A DNA stretch of 64,000 nucleotides from Reyranella sp. (GTDB lineage: Bacteria > Pseudomonadota > Alphaproteobacteria > Reyranellales > Reyranellaceae): positions 17,841 through 81,840 of the forward strand of contig NZ_JAUSBN010000030.1 of NCBI RefSeq assembly GCF_030651995.1, in the 5' to 3' direction. Each line of letters begins with the position of its first letter. Position 1 is the stretch's first letter. This document shows positions 17,166 through 26,731 of this stretch, piece by piece. Under the pieces are notes generated by a model. The model had not been told where the DNA came from. It did no database searches and worked only from the letters and a program-made list of their open reading frames with translations. The position numbers and the translations under genes were made by a program.

Positions 17166-19275
17166 CGCTGTCGGCGCGATCAGGTCCTCCGCCCGGTCCT
17201 TTGAAGAAAGCCTGCCGCCGGCCCAGCGGAAACGTCTGGGGCAGTTTTTCACCGGCCTGCCGCTAGGGACGCTTCTGGCGCACCTTGCGGTTGATCAGGA
17301 TTGCCGCACCGTGATCGACCCGATGGCCGGTCACGGCGACCTTCTCGACGCTACCGCCATGGCGGTACGGTCGCTGGGATTTCAGATCGACCGGCTGGAC
17401 GGCATAGAGCTCGATCCCAATACAGCCGCCTTCTGCGAACGCAGGATGACAGTCTTGCAGGAAGATGGCGCTGTCACCGGCTCCCGCATCGTCACGGGCG
17501 GCGCTTTCGATCCTTCAAATGTGGCCGCGTTGCATGCTCCCGGCTACGATCTCGTCATTACCAATCCTCCCTACGTGCGCTATCAGTCGCAAAACGGCGA
17601 CGGCGCGGGCGTTGATGACGTGCGCCGGGGCCTTTCCGCTATCGTGGACGCGCGCGTATCAGGCGACGAGCGCGCGCTCTGGCAGACGCTCGTTGAAGGT
17701 TATTCCGGCCTTGCCGATCTCTCGGTGCCGTCCTGGCTCCTGTCCGCCCTGCTGACGCGGCCCGGCGGCCGCTTGGCTCTAGTCGTTCCCGCCACATGGC
17801 GTTCGCGAGATTACGCCGATGTCGTGCGTTACCTGCTGCTGCGCCTCTTTCGCCTTGAGTTCATCGTCGCCGATACGCAGCCGGGCTGGTTTTCCGATGC
17901 GCTGGTACGCACGCATCTTGTAGTCGCGCGGCGGCTGCCGTGGGATGAAGCGGCAGCGCCGCTGGTTGGCCGCACGTCATGGCCGTCCGCTTGCTGGCTG
18001 CAAGTTGCGCCGGAGGCGGCCAGCGGGGCGTCTCTTGTCGGCGGCGCTTTTCCCGGACCGGAACCAGAGCGGGACTTCGCAGAGTGGACGGTCGCGATGA
18101 CCCGGGAGGTGCAGGGCATCGAGAGCCGTCCGTTCGCGCTGCAAGAGGAATGGCGCACACTGGAACAACGGCTGGGGCGCAAAGGCTGGTTTCAAAAAGC
18201 AGAGGACCGGCGCGACACGCTGCCGCTTTTTTCATCTGGCGCTGCGAGACCGGCGGCGGTGCCAGAAGGGTTGCGGGACATGCTGCCCACCGGCGCTGCC
18301 CCTGCACATCTCCAGACGCTCGAACAAGCAGGCATCCGGGTCAGTCAGGGCCTGCGTTCGGGATGCAACCGATTTTTCTATGTGACGCTTGCCAGCGATG
18401 ATGATGGCAAGACCGTTGCCGTTGAAGCATCCGACAGCTTCCAGAATGTGCGGTTCCGGGTTCCTGCGGAAGCGTTACGGCCCGTTCTCCATCGCCAGGC
18501 CGATATGCCGGCCTTTATACGCGGTCACTTGCCGCCGACCCGTGCGCTTGATCTGTCGCAGTGGGTTCTGCCGGAAGACCAGACCATGGTCGCGCGTGCG
18601 GCAGAGACATACCGCAAGCGTGGCGAATCCGCGCCCCGTGTCATGCCCGCCGAATTGGCGGCCTTCGTCACGCGGGCGGCCCGCCTTGCACCGGACCCGA
18701 AAGAGCCCGCGCATTTCATCCCCGATCTATCCGCCGTTCGCACCAATATCCGCCAGCGGGTCAACGGACGCGATATCCCCCGTTTCTGGTACATGCTGCC
18801 GGCTTTCACCCCCCGCCATCTGCCCGCGATCTACACGCCGCGGATCAATCACGGGACGCCGGTGGTCGGGCTCAATACGCAGCCGCCGATCCTGATTGAC
18901 GCCAATTTCTCGACGATGTGGCCGGAGCAGAAGCGGTGGACGCGTCACGCGCTCTACGCCTTGTTCAACAGCAGCTGGTGCCGCGCGGCCATGGAATCTG
19001 CAGGAACGCCGCTTGGCGGCGGCGCGCTCAAACTGGAAGCGACGCACATCCGTCAGGTCCCGGTTCCCGCATTGTCTGACAGCGACTGCCAGATGCTTGA
19101 CGCGCTCGGACAGCAACTGGCGGCATCCGCGCCGTCAGCCCAGCACCAGATCGACATGTTCATCCTGGGCACGGTGCTGCCCGGCCTCAATGAAAAAGAC
19201 CTGAAAACGGCGGCGCGGCATATCCAGGCCCGCCTCCAGGCCGCCTGTGCTGCCCGCCAAAGGATCGCGTCATGA
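17152..19275 (+). CDS. N6-adenine DNA methylase with target-recognition-like C-terminus (methylase 2)
   Basis: A 707-residue gamma-type DNA methylase resembling Eco57I/TaqI-family enzymes. It has motif X-like RLGQFFTGLPLG (28-39), SAM-binding motif I VIDPMAGHGDLL (54-65), acidic loop DGIELDPN and the N6-adenine catalytic motif ITNPPYVRYQ (136-145). The C-terminal 300 residues carry the usual specificity-domain pattern (YTPRINHGTPVVGLNTQPPI, then GGGALKLEATHIRQVPVPAL). The start is GTG 17152, with GGGAG nine bases upstream; it overlaps the end of methylase 1 by 14 bases. No nuclease domain is apparent, so any cleavage activity would come from the neighbouring genes. The stop overlaps the next ATG by four bases. 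Confidence 0.85.
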   Translation: MSATDAVGAIRSSARSFEESLPPAQRKRLGQFFTGLPLGTLLAHLAVDQDCRTVIDPMAGHGDLLDATAMAVRSLGFQIDRLDGIELDPNTAAFCERRMTVLQEDGAVTGSRIVTGGAFDPSNVAALHAPGYDLVITNPPYVRYQSQNGDGAGVDDVRRGLSAIVDARVSGDERALWQTLVEGYSGLADLSVPSWLLSALLTRPGGRLALVVPATWRSRDYADVVRYLLLRLFRLEFIVADTQPGWFSDALVRTHLVVARRLPWDEAAAPLVGRTSWPSACWLQVAPEAASGASLVGGAFPGPEPERDFAEWTVAMTREVQGIESRPFALQEEWRTLEQRLGRKGWFQKAEDRRDTLPLFSSGAARPAAVPEGLRDMLPTGAAPAHLQTLEQAGIRVSQGLRSGCNRFFYVTLASDDDGKTVAVEASDSFQNVRFRVPAEALRPVLHRQADMPAFIRGHLPPTRALDLSQWVLPEDQTMVARAAETYRKRGESAPRVMPAELAAFVTRAARLAPDPKEPAHFIPDLSAVRTNIRQRVNGRDIPRFWYMLPAFTPRHLPAIYTPRINHGTPVVGLNTQPPILIDANFSTMWPEQKRWTRHALYALFNSSWCRAAMESAGTPLGGGALKLEATHIRQVPVPALSDSDCQMLDALGQQLAASAPSAQHQIDMFILGTVLPGLNEKDLKTAARHIQARLQAACAARQRIAS

Positions 19276-22200
19276 CCGCTGATATCGCCCGCATAAGTGA
19301 AACGATCGGACGTTGCCGCATGCTGCGCGACGCGGGTCGTGTCGAAGCGGTACTGCGCGCGGAATTCCAGGGCAGGTTGCGGCAGATGTTTCCAGACACC
19401 GCCCATGAAAACTGGATCAACAACTATACAGAAGGCGCGGAAGCGCACACCAAGGTCGGCATGGCCTCCGGTAAGGCGGCCTCCCGATTCATCGATAACC
19501 TCGTGGGTTCAACCACGATCGAATACGAATCCGACCTGCGCAACAATGTGAAACGCGACACCGGATACGCGCAGGTGCAGGAGCAGGCCGCAGGGCTCGT
19601 ACGCGCCGGCATGCCGGTTTCGACGGTGCGGGGCGTGCTGTCCGATACCGTCGAATGGTACGCCTATGATGCCGTGCTGACGCCCGGCGTCGATGCGTCC
19701 GCCTGTACGGCCGCCGATATTTCGCTGGTCGTTATTGATGAGCTGAAGCTGGCCGATGACAGCGCCGTCTCCGCCGAACGGCTCGGCGCTTTCATCCGAA
19801 AGCACCTGGCGCGCGAACAGTCCCGGCCTTTGCGCGCTGAATTCCTCGCTTCCGATCTTGGCATGGACTCGGTCGCGTACAAAAGCAGTGCCGCGCCCTT
19901 ATCGGCGCTGGTGGACGAGGGGCGGACGGCCGAGCCGTCAGCCAGTCTGGCCACCGAACTCTGGTCCCGGTTTGTCGATCACCTTGAGGGGCCGACGGGC
20001 ACCTTCCGCACGGCCGCGTATGTCGACGAAGCCTACGTGACCATTCTGGCGCGGCTCCTGAGCGCGAACGTCCTGACGGGAAAGGCTGTGCTGAGCACGG
20101 ACGACGAGCTGCGCGCGATTCTCAACGGCGACTTCTTCCGCCACAATTTCCAGCTCGAGAATGTCGTCGAGCAGGATTATTTCGGTTGGCTTTTAGGGTC
20201 TGCCTACATGGACCGGCTTGTGGCAGTGGCCCGCGACCTCCAGCGTGACCTCTATGCATATGATTTCAGCTGGTATCCTGAAGAAGATTTGTTTGGCCGC
20301 CTTATGGCGCAACTCGCCCGTCGCAGCCAACGCAAGCTGCTCGGTCAGGAATGGACGCCGCACTGGCTCGCCCGGCTGCTTGCCGATCGCTGCCTCGACG
20401 GCCTTCCCGAGGGCGAGAGCCCGCGCATCGTCGATATGTGCTGCGGGTCCGGCACGATGCTCGCCGAAATCATCAAGGCCACAAAGGCGCGTTTCGGGTT
20501 TTCCACCATCGACAAGCTGGAAGATGTCGCGACCGGCTTTGATATTGACCCGCTGGCCGTCAGCCTGGCCAAGACCACGTGGGTTGTCAGCCTGTCGGCC
20601 GAGATCAAGGCGGCGACGAAACCGATTGTGATCCCGGTCTATCATGCGGATTCGCTGTTCGCCGTTACGCCGGTTTCAGCCTCAGTGCCGCTGGTCGGCG
20701 AGAGCGATATGATTCCCGTGTCGCTTGACGGTACGACGATTCAGCTGCCGACGGCGCTGGTGCAGCCGGCATATCGCGACTTTTTCGACCGTATCGTTGA
20801 CTGGGCCTACGACGAAGCGCGCGAAGCGCAGCGGCGTGGCACGGTTGCGGGTTTCAGCAAGGCGGACGCCGACAGCTTTCTCGACGGCGCCATCGCGGCT
20901 TTCAGCGTCAGCCTGTCGCCGGAGCTTCACAAACAACTCTCTGCCGCGCTTTACCCGCTGGCGCATCGCATGGCCGAACTGGCCGTCGCCGGGCGCAACG
21001 GCATTTGGGCCTTCATCCTGCGGAATACATACAGGCCGGGTCTTTTGACCGGCCACTTTAACGGGCTTGTTTCCAATCCGCCGTGGCTGGCGATGAGCGG
21101 GCTGGCCGATAATCCATACAGGAACCTGCTCAAAGGCAGAGCCAAGCTCTACGGAATCCAGCCTGCGGGGCAGTCATTTCTCCATCTTGAGCTGGGAACG
21201 ATGCATCTGCTTCATGCCATCGACCGGTATCTCGGGCCGGATGCCTCCGTCGCCTGCCTTGTGCCGGGTACGGTGCTGAACGGAAATCATCACGAGCGAC
21301 TGCGGCAGCACGAATTCCTGAACAGCGAACGCCCCGTGCCATTCGACATTGCCGAGGTGTGGCAGGTCGCGCCCGGAACCTTCAAATATCCCGGTGCGGC
21401 GCTGATCGGCCGTAAGAGGATGGACACGACCGGGCTTCCACGACCTGCCTTTGCCGGTCTCGTCGCGACAGGCGCGGGACTGGACAGCGCCGATCTTTCT
21501 ATCCGCAATATTGGCACGGCCCGAAGCGCATGGGTGCTCGAAAAGGGCGGCAGTCCGGCGGCGACCGGTGGCGGAGGACGTTTGCCGCAGCAGGGGGCCG
21601 ATCTCATGCCGCGCACAGCCGTGTGCGTCGACATCATCCAGGATTCAGGAGCGGAGTACCGTGTCGATACGCCGACACGCGCGTCCCCCTGGGGTTTTAC
21701 GATCAAATCAGCCAAGGAAATGGCCGCCGAACGCTTTCCGGGCCATGTCGCCCCCCGCTTCATCTTCCGTATGGCGCAGTCGGAAAACTTGCTTCCGTTT
21801 GTTCTCGGCGTCCATCGTGCTCGCCTGGCCCTGCCGGCGCTGCGCGCGCCAGATGGTACGTGGAGCATTCTCGACGAGTCTGAAATCCGGCGGCTGGGAT
21901 TTACTCAGACCGCGCGGCGCTTCGCGGCGATAAATGCGAAGCTCAAGACGGTCGGAAAAGGGAAATCGCTGCAAGAGCGCGTCGATGAGAGGGGCAAGCT
22001 GTCCAAGCAGGTCTTCGGTGCGGACGGGTATCTCATACTGGCCGGTGCCGGCGGCAAGATCATATGTGCCGCGTGCGCTCCGCTCGCGCAGGCGCAGGAT
22101 ATTGTCGTTGACCAGACCCTCTACTGGAAGGTCGTCACGGATGAGCGGGAAGCGTGGTTCCAGGTCGGCATGCTCAACAGCGTGGCCTTGACCAACGCCA

Positions 22201-22526
22201 CCCTCGCGTTCAACCCGAAGGGGGATTTCGGCGAACGGCATCTCCATACGCTGCCATACCGAATGATGCCCGCTTACGACTCCGGCAATGACGATCATAA
22301 GAAGATCGCCGATCTGGCACAGGACCTTGCTGCGCTTGCCGCCGGTCATTGCACGACAGACGCTTATTTGAGCGATCCCGCAAAGGCCCTGCCGGCCCGC
22401 CGCCGGAAATTGCGCGCGCTGCTCGAAGCGTCGCCGCTGTTGCCGCAGCTTGAAACAATCGCTGCGCTTGTATTGGACGCGACTCCGACGGCAACGATCG
22501 ATTCAGATGTGATCGAGGAAGGGTGA
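19272..22526 (+). CDS. Large N6-adenine methylase with nuclease-like N-terminus (methylase 3)
   Basis: A 1084-residue protein. Residues 1-140 resemble the N-terminal domain of type IIG/IIL enzymes: FIDNLVGSTTIEYESDL, then a helix with YAQVQEQAAGLVRAG and SDTVEWYAYDAVL. The position of the usual ExK of a PD-(D/E)xK site reads EYE, so catalysis is uncertain. The methylase core follows: EWTPHWLARLLADR (motif X-like, 360-373), IVDMCCGSGTMLAEI (386-400), GFDIDPLAVSLAK and LVSNPPWLAMSG (599-610), an NPPW variant of NPPY. A large insertion lies between motif I and NPPW. The C-terminal part looks like a recognition domain (FGERHLHTLPYRMMPAY). The ATG overlaps the previous stop (ATGA). It is probably the effector or specificity core of the cassette. 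Confidence 0.8.
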   Translation: MTADIARISETIGRCRMLRDAGRVEAVLRAEFQGRLRQMFPDTAHENWINNYTEGAEAHTKVGMASGKAASRFIDNLVGSTTIEYESDLRNNVKRDTGYAQVQEQAAGLVRAGMPVSTVRGVLSDTVEWYAYDAVLTPGVDASACTAADISLVVIDELKLADDSAVSAERLGAFIRKHLAREQSRPLRAEFLASDLGMDSVAYKSSAAPLSALVDEGRTAEPSASLATELWSRFVDHLEGPTGTFRTAAYVDEAYVTILARLLSANVLTGKAVLSTDDELRAILNGDFFRHNFQLENVVEQDYFGWLLGSAYMDRLVAVARDLQRDLYAYDFSWYPEEDLFGRLMAQLARRSQRKLLGQEWTPHWLARLLADRCLDGLPEGESPRIVDMCCGSGTMLAEIIKATKARFGFSTIDKLEDVATGFDIDPLAVSLAKTTWVVSLSAEIKAATKPIVIPVYHADSLFAVTPVSASVPLVGESDMIPVSLDGTTIQLPTALVQPAYRDFFDRIVDWAYDEAREAQRRGTVAGFSKADADSFLDGAIAAFSVSLSPELHKQLSAALYPLAHRMAELAVAGRNGIWAFILRNTYRPGLLTGHFNGLVSNPPWLAMSGLADNPYRNLLKGRAKLYGIQPAGQSFLHLELGTMHLLHAIDRYLGPDASVACLVPGTVLNGNHHERLRQHEFLNSERPVPFDIAEVWQVAPGTFKYPGAALIGRKRMDTTGLPRPAFAGLVATGAGLDSADLSIRNIGTARSAWVLEKGGSPAATGGGGRLPQQGADLMPRTAVCVDIIQDSGAEYRVDTPTRASPWGFTIKSAKEMAAERFPGHVAPRFIFRMAQSENLLPFVLGVHRARLALPALRAPDGTWSILDESEIRRLGFTQTARRFAAINAKLKTVGKGKSLQERVDERGKLSKQVFGADGYLILAGAGGKIICAACAPLAQAQDIVVDQTLYWKVVTDEREAWFQVGMLNSVALTNATLAFNPKGDFGERHLHTLPYRMMPAYDSGNDDHKKIADLAQDLAALAAGHCTTDAYLSDPAKALPARRRKLRALLEASPLLPQLETIAALVLDATPTATIDSDVIEEG

Positions 22527-22529
22527 CGC

Positions 22530-23615
22530 GTGCTGATCGTACAGAATGCCGCGACGCCTGCCAATATTCGCAATGCCGTTGTCGATATGATCGCGGGGGG
22601 CGCGACCGACGTGCGCGTGGCATCAGCCTATGTCACGCTCGGCGGCGCCAGTATCCTGCTTAACGCGCTCGCCGATTCCGTCACCCCTGCGGCGTTTGCC
22701 GCCATGCCAAAGTCGCTGGTAACATCATTCGACTTCGGCCTCACCGAGCCGCAAGCCCTGCGCCGTTGGCAGGAGTCAGGAAATGCGACCGTGTATGTCT
22801 CGGGGGCACAAAGGCTTGCCCAGGGATCATTGATGCCGCTGCGGGCCTTTCACTCCAAGCTCTACACGTTCGGCAGGAACGCGCAGAGCTGTAGCGCGCT
22901 GATCGGATCTGCGAATCTCACCAGTCGCGGGTTCAGCGTGAACACGGAGGCCGCGTGGCTTCAGCAGGATGTTCCGCGCGCATCTATCGATGCCGCTATG
23001 GCGAGCGCGCGTTTTGATACGACGCCGCTGACTGAGGAATTGCTACAGGCGTATGCGGCGCTGCGGCAGGCGCAACCGCCGCCGGCAGAAATAGAACAGG
23101 AAGCGCAGCCCGTAGCGCCGCCCACACCGATAGATGTTGGCCGGCTACCCTTGTTCAGGGTCGCCATAGAAACAGGCGCTGTTAATCCCGCAAACTACAG
23201 CGCGATGTGGATTCACGGCGAAGACCTGCAAGGCGGGTCACGCAACCAGCTTGAACTGCCGCGCGGCGGTCACAGGTTTTTCGGTTTCGTGTTCACGCAA
23301 TACGACTACCCCCACAATTTGACGATCGGGGAGCCGGTTCTTCGCAGCGGTGCGCGCGCATGGAACGACCGCCGTCTGACATGGCACGGCAATAATCGTA
23401 TGGAGCGCATCAATTTGCCGACCGCTGCACAGGGCGGCTTCGAGTATGCTGACACGGCTGTTATGTTTCGCCGTCTGGCGGACGGCTCATTCGAGTTGAT
23501 TGTCACGCCGTGGGATTCAGACTTGGCGCGTTCGTGGCGGCAGGCTTCGGCACAGCGGCAAGCCTTGTTCCGGCTCGGCACAGTCGCGACGAGCCGGATC
23601 GTCGGGCTGTTGTAG
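22530..23615 (+). CDS. PLD-family nuclease of the methylase operon
   Basis: A 361-residue protein with one phospholipase-D-type catalytic half-site: FHSKLYTF (His108, Lys110), then ALIGSANLTSRG (Asn129) and NTEAAWL. This matches restriction nucleases such as NgoFVII and other PLD nucleases that work as dimers. Residues 200-361 form a second beta-rich domain (RVAIETGAVNP, GGHRFFGFVFTQYDYPHNLT; GFEYADTAVMFRRLADGSFE) that I cannot name. The start is GTG 22530, three bases after the previous stop, with GAGGAAGGG just upstream. Sharing an operon with three methylases makes it the likely DNA-cleaving partner. Confidence 0.82.
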   Translation: MLIVQNAATPANIRNAVVDMIAGGATDVRVASAYVTLGGASILLNALADSVTPAAFAAMPKSLVTSFDFGLTEPQALRRWQESGNATVYVSGAQRLAQGSLMPLRAFHSKLYTFGRNAQSCSALIGSANLTSRGFSVNTEAAWLQQDVPRASIDAAMASARFDTTPLTEELLQAYAALRQAQPPPAEIEQEAQPVAPPTPIDVGRLPLFRVAIETGAVNPANYSAMWIHGEDLQGGSRNQLELPRGGHRFFGFVFTQYDYPHNLTIGEPVLRSGARAWNDRRLTWHGNNRMERINLPTAAQGGFEYADTAVMFRRLADGSFELIVTPWDSDLARSWRQASAQRQALFRLGTVATSRIVGLL

Positions 23616-23718
23616 GAATAGGGCGCGCCGAGCGCGTCTCCGGTCTTCGTCGAAGATCCCGGGTCCGCCCTTCTGTCCGCCTCCGCCTTCACGGCGAACA
23701 CCTGTTTTGCGAAGGCTA

Positions 23719-26337
23719 TCAAGCAAGGGCATTCTGCCTTGTCCTGATCGATTCCGCCCAGTCGGCGAGGATATTGACATCGGCGAGAATATCATCGGGT
23801 GGAGGGACGGACCCGTCTCGCGCGCGCGACGGGTCATGAGCCTCCACCAAGTCGCTGCATTTCTTGAAGTTCTTGCGGAAGGTTTCCACATCCGCGCCTT
23901 CAATGACCGTGACCCTTTTCAGGTTCTTGGTGTCGATGTAGTCCCGGTGCCGGTGGATGACCCCGGCAAAGGCCACGTCTTCGAGCCCGCGCTCCCACGT
24001 TGCCCGGAGCCGGTCGTAAATCTTCACGGCGCTGTCGCGATATCCTTCTTCATCGTTCGCGTCATAGAGCTTGCGCGCTTCCCTTGCCGCCTTTTCCAGC
24101 TTGTCGATCCGGTCGCGGATGCTGGCATGCTGCCAGGGCAATCCCTCGCTGACGATGCCTGTGCCGGCAGGGCCGCGTGCCAGGCTGACAAGCTTCATGG
24201 GAAGGCCCTCGCGGACACCCTTGTCGTGCAGGTCGTTCACAAACACCATGTCGTGGGTAAAGACTATGATCTGGCGCGCCTTGGATTCCTCGACCAGCCG
24301 TTCCGCCACTTTTTCGCGCCAGCGATGATCGAGCGATGTCACCGGGTCATCAAAGACGAGCGCGGATTTATGGGACGCCGTTGCCAGTTCGGTGAGGAAC
24401 GCAGCGAGGGCGACGCATGTTTGCTCACCCTCGCTCAGGACCATGTGGACCTTGGCTTTCGGGTTGGCAAAGAGGCGCACCTGATAATTGGGCGAGCCGT
24501 ACCGCCCGCCTGACCGCACGATTTCCACGCGCACTTTTTCGGCCGCGAGACGGACGATTTCCGACTGGAACTGGTCGCGCATCTTCGGGGTGATGACGTT
24601 GTCAGCGATGTCATTCCCGAGCTTGGTGATGGCGTTTGTCGCTGTGTCCGCGATGCAGGCGCGCAGAATCCGCAGATCGTCGAGGCGCTTTATTTCTTTC
24701 TTTGCGGTTTCAAGCATGTCAGGGACGGCGGCTCGGTCCTTCAGAGCGTCGCGTTCCAGAAACAATTTATTGCGGCCTTCCATGCCGGCAGCTTCATCAA
24801 GCTCCACGGCATAGGCTTCAAGCGTGCCCGCCAGCGTCTCCAGTTCGGCCTTCGGCGAAGGCGCGAGCGGCGGTAGCACGAGCGCGTCAGGAGACGAAAG
24901 CGCGCGGAGGCATTTAAGGCGCCGCAAATCCGCGCTGGCAACGAGGCGCAGGACGTTGCGGGCGAGGTTCGCATGTTGAAGCGCTATGCGCTGCCGCGCC
25001 TGCGCCATCACGCGCACATCCAGCTTGCGCGTTTGGAACGCTGCAAGCGCGTCGCAAAATTCCTGCTCGGCGCTGGCCGCCTGCGACTCGGCATCAGCCT
25101 GGATGAACGCCTCGAAACCGCCCATGCGGCTCTTGGCTTCGGCGCTGAGCGCCTGATGGCAAAGGATGCACGCTTCATCCCCCGCAGGCGGGAAAGGAGA
25201 GCCGGGATAAGCTGTTTGTTCAGAATAGCAGCGCGCCGCTTCCCACAAGGTCCGCCACGTTTCCGCGCCGACGCCGGGAATGGCAAGGCCGTCGAACGTA
25301 TCGCGCGCGGCGAGATTGGCCGCTGCCCGCTTAGCTCTTGCCGCGTCGGCCAGTGCCTTAAGTCCGACCAGCGGCTTGTCGGCATAGGTGGTGGCGATCC
25401 TGTCCAAGGTCGCTATCAGTTGCCGCACGTTGCCGGCAAAGAGCCGCTGTTCGGCGGCGGCGTCCGCCGGGTTCTTCAGAAGGTCCTCATCAAGGCGCGC
25501 TAGCCTTGCGCGTTCATCGGCGGTCATCTCGCCAAGTTTCTCGAACGCCGCCAAGTCGGTGTTATGGCTCAGGGCCGACATGATCGTGCCCACCGGCGTG
25601 GACGTGTTCCACGTCGGCTTTTCAAACGCCGGGTCACGCACAGCCTGAAGCTGCGCTTCTTCAACGCCTAGCTTTTGCTTGAGCGCCTGGCACACACCCG
25701 CGAGGTCGTCGGGAATATCTAGCCCGAAGGGCCTGAAAGCCACTTCGTTCTTTTCCTGCACATGCACCGATCCGCAGTCCCGATCAAAGACACTGACTGC
25801 CGACAGCACCGCGTCCGGCTTGCCGTCATCCGTCCAGCTGACTGGCGGCTCGGCTGTTCCGTCCTTAAGGATTGTGAAGGTGCCTGTAGCCTTACCCGCC
25901 GCCGGCGGGTTGTAGGCATCGGGCATGATCTCGCCGGCTTTGCGGGCGCGGCAGGCCCGCTTGAGCACGCGCCCATAACCGGATTTGCCGGACCCGTTCG
26001 GCCCGTAGACGATAGTGAGCCCGACCGGTTCAAACGACAAAGTCTGGCCAGGGGCAAGCTGATTCACACCGGCAATGTCGCCGACACTCACGAGAGCTAT
26101 CGCTTCACCGCCCACGAGGGTTGCCGGCAGATGTGCCGCTTCGAGCGGCGCCGCTTCCAACGTGATGCCAGCGGTCCCATGCTCTTTTTTGCACAAGGCC
26201 AGTACGTCGGTGACAGCCGCGTCATCGGCAGTCCCACCGATCACGATCCGGCGCAGCGCATCCCTTTGCCAGAGAGGACGTTCACCCGACCAGTCAAGTA
26301 TGGCTTCGAGCACTGTCTTGTTTGCTTTAATGTTCAC
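23719..26337 (-). CDS. RloC-like AAA/ABC ATPase with zinc hook, possible RNase tail
   Basis: An 872-residue SMC/Rad50-like ATPase starting at GTG ending 26337 with GGGGG upstream. It has an N-terminal domain with PLWQRDALRRIV, Walker A YGPNGSGKSGYGR (111-123), a helical middle with a CILC zinc-hook-type motif (390-393), ABC signature LSEGEQT (634-640), Walker B ALVFDDPVTSLDH (659-671) and the switch His in FTHDMVF. The last 140 residues hold LRATWERGLED and SDLVEAHDPS; the R-x3-E and distant His recall the triad of the anticodon nucleases PrrC and RloC, but the spacing differs, so this is a hypothesis. It lies tail to tail with the methylase/PLD operon, 103 bases away. RloC and PrrC guard restriction systems, which suggests a back-up abortive-infection role. 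Confidence 0.78.
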   Translation of the reverse strand: MNIKANKTVLEAILDWSGERPLWQRDALRRIVIGGTADDAAVTDVLALCKKEHGTAGITLEAAPLEAAHLPATLVGGEAIALVSVGDIAGVNQLAPGQTLSFEPVGLTIVYGPNGSGKSGYGRVLKRACRARKAGEIMPDAYNPPAAGKATGTFTILKDGTAEPPVSWTDDGKPDAVLSAVSVFDRDCGSVHVQEKNEVAFRPFGLDIPDDLAGVCQALKQKLGVEEAQLQAVRDPAFEKPTWNTSTPVGTIMSALSHNTDLAAFEKLGEMTADERARLARLDEDLLKNPADAAAEQRLFAGNVRQLIATLDRIATTYADKPLVGLKALADAARAKRAAANLAARDTFDGLAIPGVGAETWRTLWEAARCYSEQTAYPGSPFPPAGDEACILCHQALSAEAKSRMGGFEAFIQADAESQAASAEQEFCDALAAFQTRKLDVRVMAQARQRIALQHANLARNVLRLVASADLRRLKCLRALSSPDALVLPPLAPSPKAELETLAGTLEAYAVELDEAAGMEGRNKLFLERDALKDRAAVPDMLETAKKEIKRLDDLRILRACIADTATNAITKLGNDIADNVITPKMRDQFQSEIVRLAAEKVRVEIVRSGGRYGSPNYQVRLFANPKAKVHMVLSEGEQTCVALAAFLTELATASHKSALVFDDPVTSLDHRWREKVAERLVEESKARQIIVFTHDMVFVNDLHDKGVREGLPMKLVSLARGPAGTGIVSEGLPWQHASIRDRIDKLEKAAREARKLYDANDEEGYRDSAVKIYDRLRATWERGLEDVAFAGVIHRHRDYIDTKNLKRVTVIEGADVETFRKNFKKCSDLVEAHDPSRARDGSVPPPDDILADVNILADWAESIRTRQNALA

Positions 26338-26731
26338 CCTTAGCCCCCAAGATGAATCAACACTTGATGCAGTGAAGTTAGCGCATGTAAGCCTCAATCT
26401 GGCGAACGATAGATGTTCTCTCTCTGTCAGCTCTACCAGTTCCGCCCCACCGTCTCGCGGCAATGAGTCGGCCTTAGGCGGTCGATCCGTCCGAATTGCA
26501 CTCTATAACACGCTGGAGTTAGCGTCGGCATCTCAGGCTCTTGGCTCGGTAAGCATCGAAGCATAGATCGATAAAAACTAGGCGATGGGAGCCGTTTCGA
26601 TGACGTCAAGACAACATCGGCCGGAGCGCGATCAACGTCACCCCGGACGCCGTCTGTCCAGCGGGTGCACTTCAACACCTTGTCGCGAGATGGAAAAGTC
26701 CGCTGGTGCAGCTCGGCCTGATCATCCGATC
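26338..26731. other. Intergenic region between ATPase and excisionase-like gene
   Basis: This region holds the divergent starts of the RloC-like ATPase (minus) and the small excisionase-like gene (plus). It is visibly more AT-rich than the flanks around 26340-26600. Open frames here read as extensions of the neighbours without family support. Promoters must lie here, but I cannot assign them base by base. Confidence 0.35.

Noticed and set aside
15049..26337. Reading the cargo as DISARM or BREX
   Set aside because: PLD and methylase are shared with DISARM, but helicase drmA, the DUF1998 protein drmB, and BREX genes pglZ and brxC are absent.
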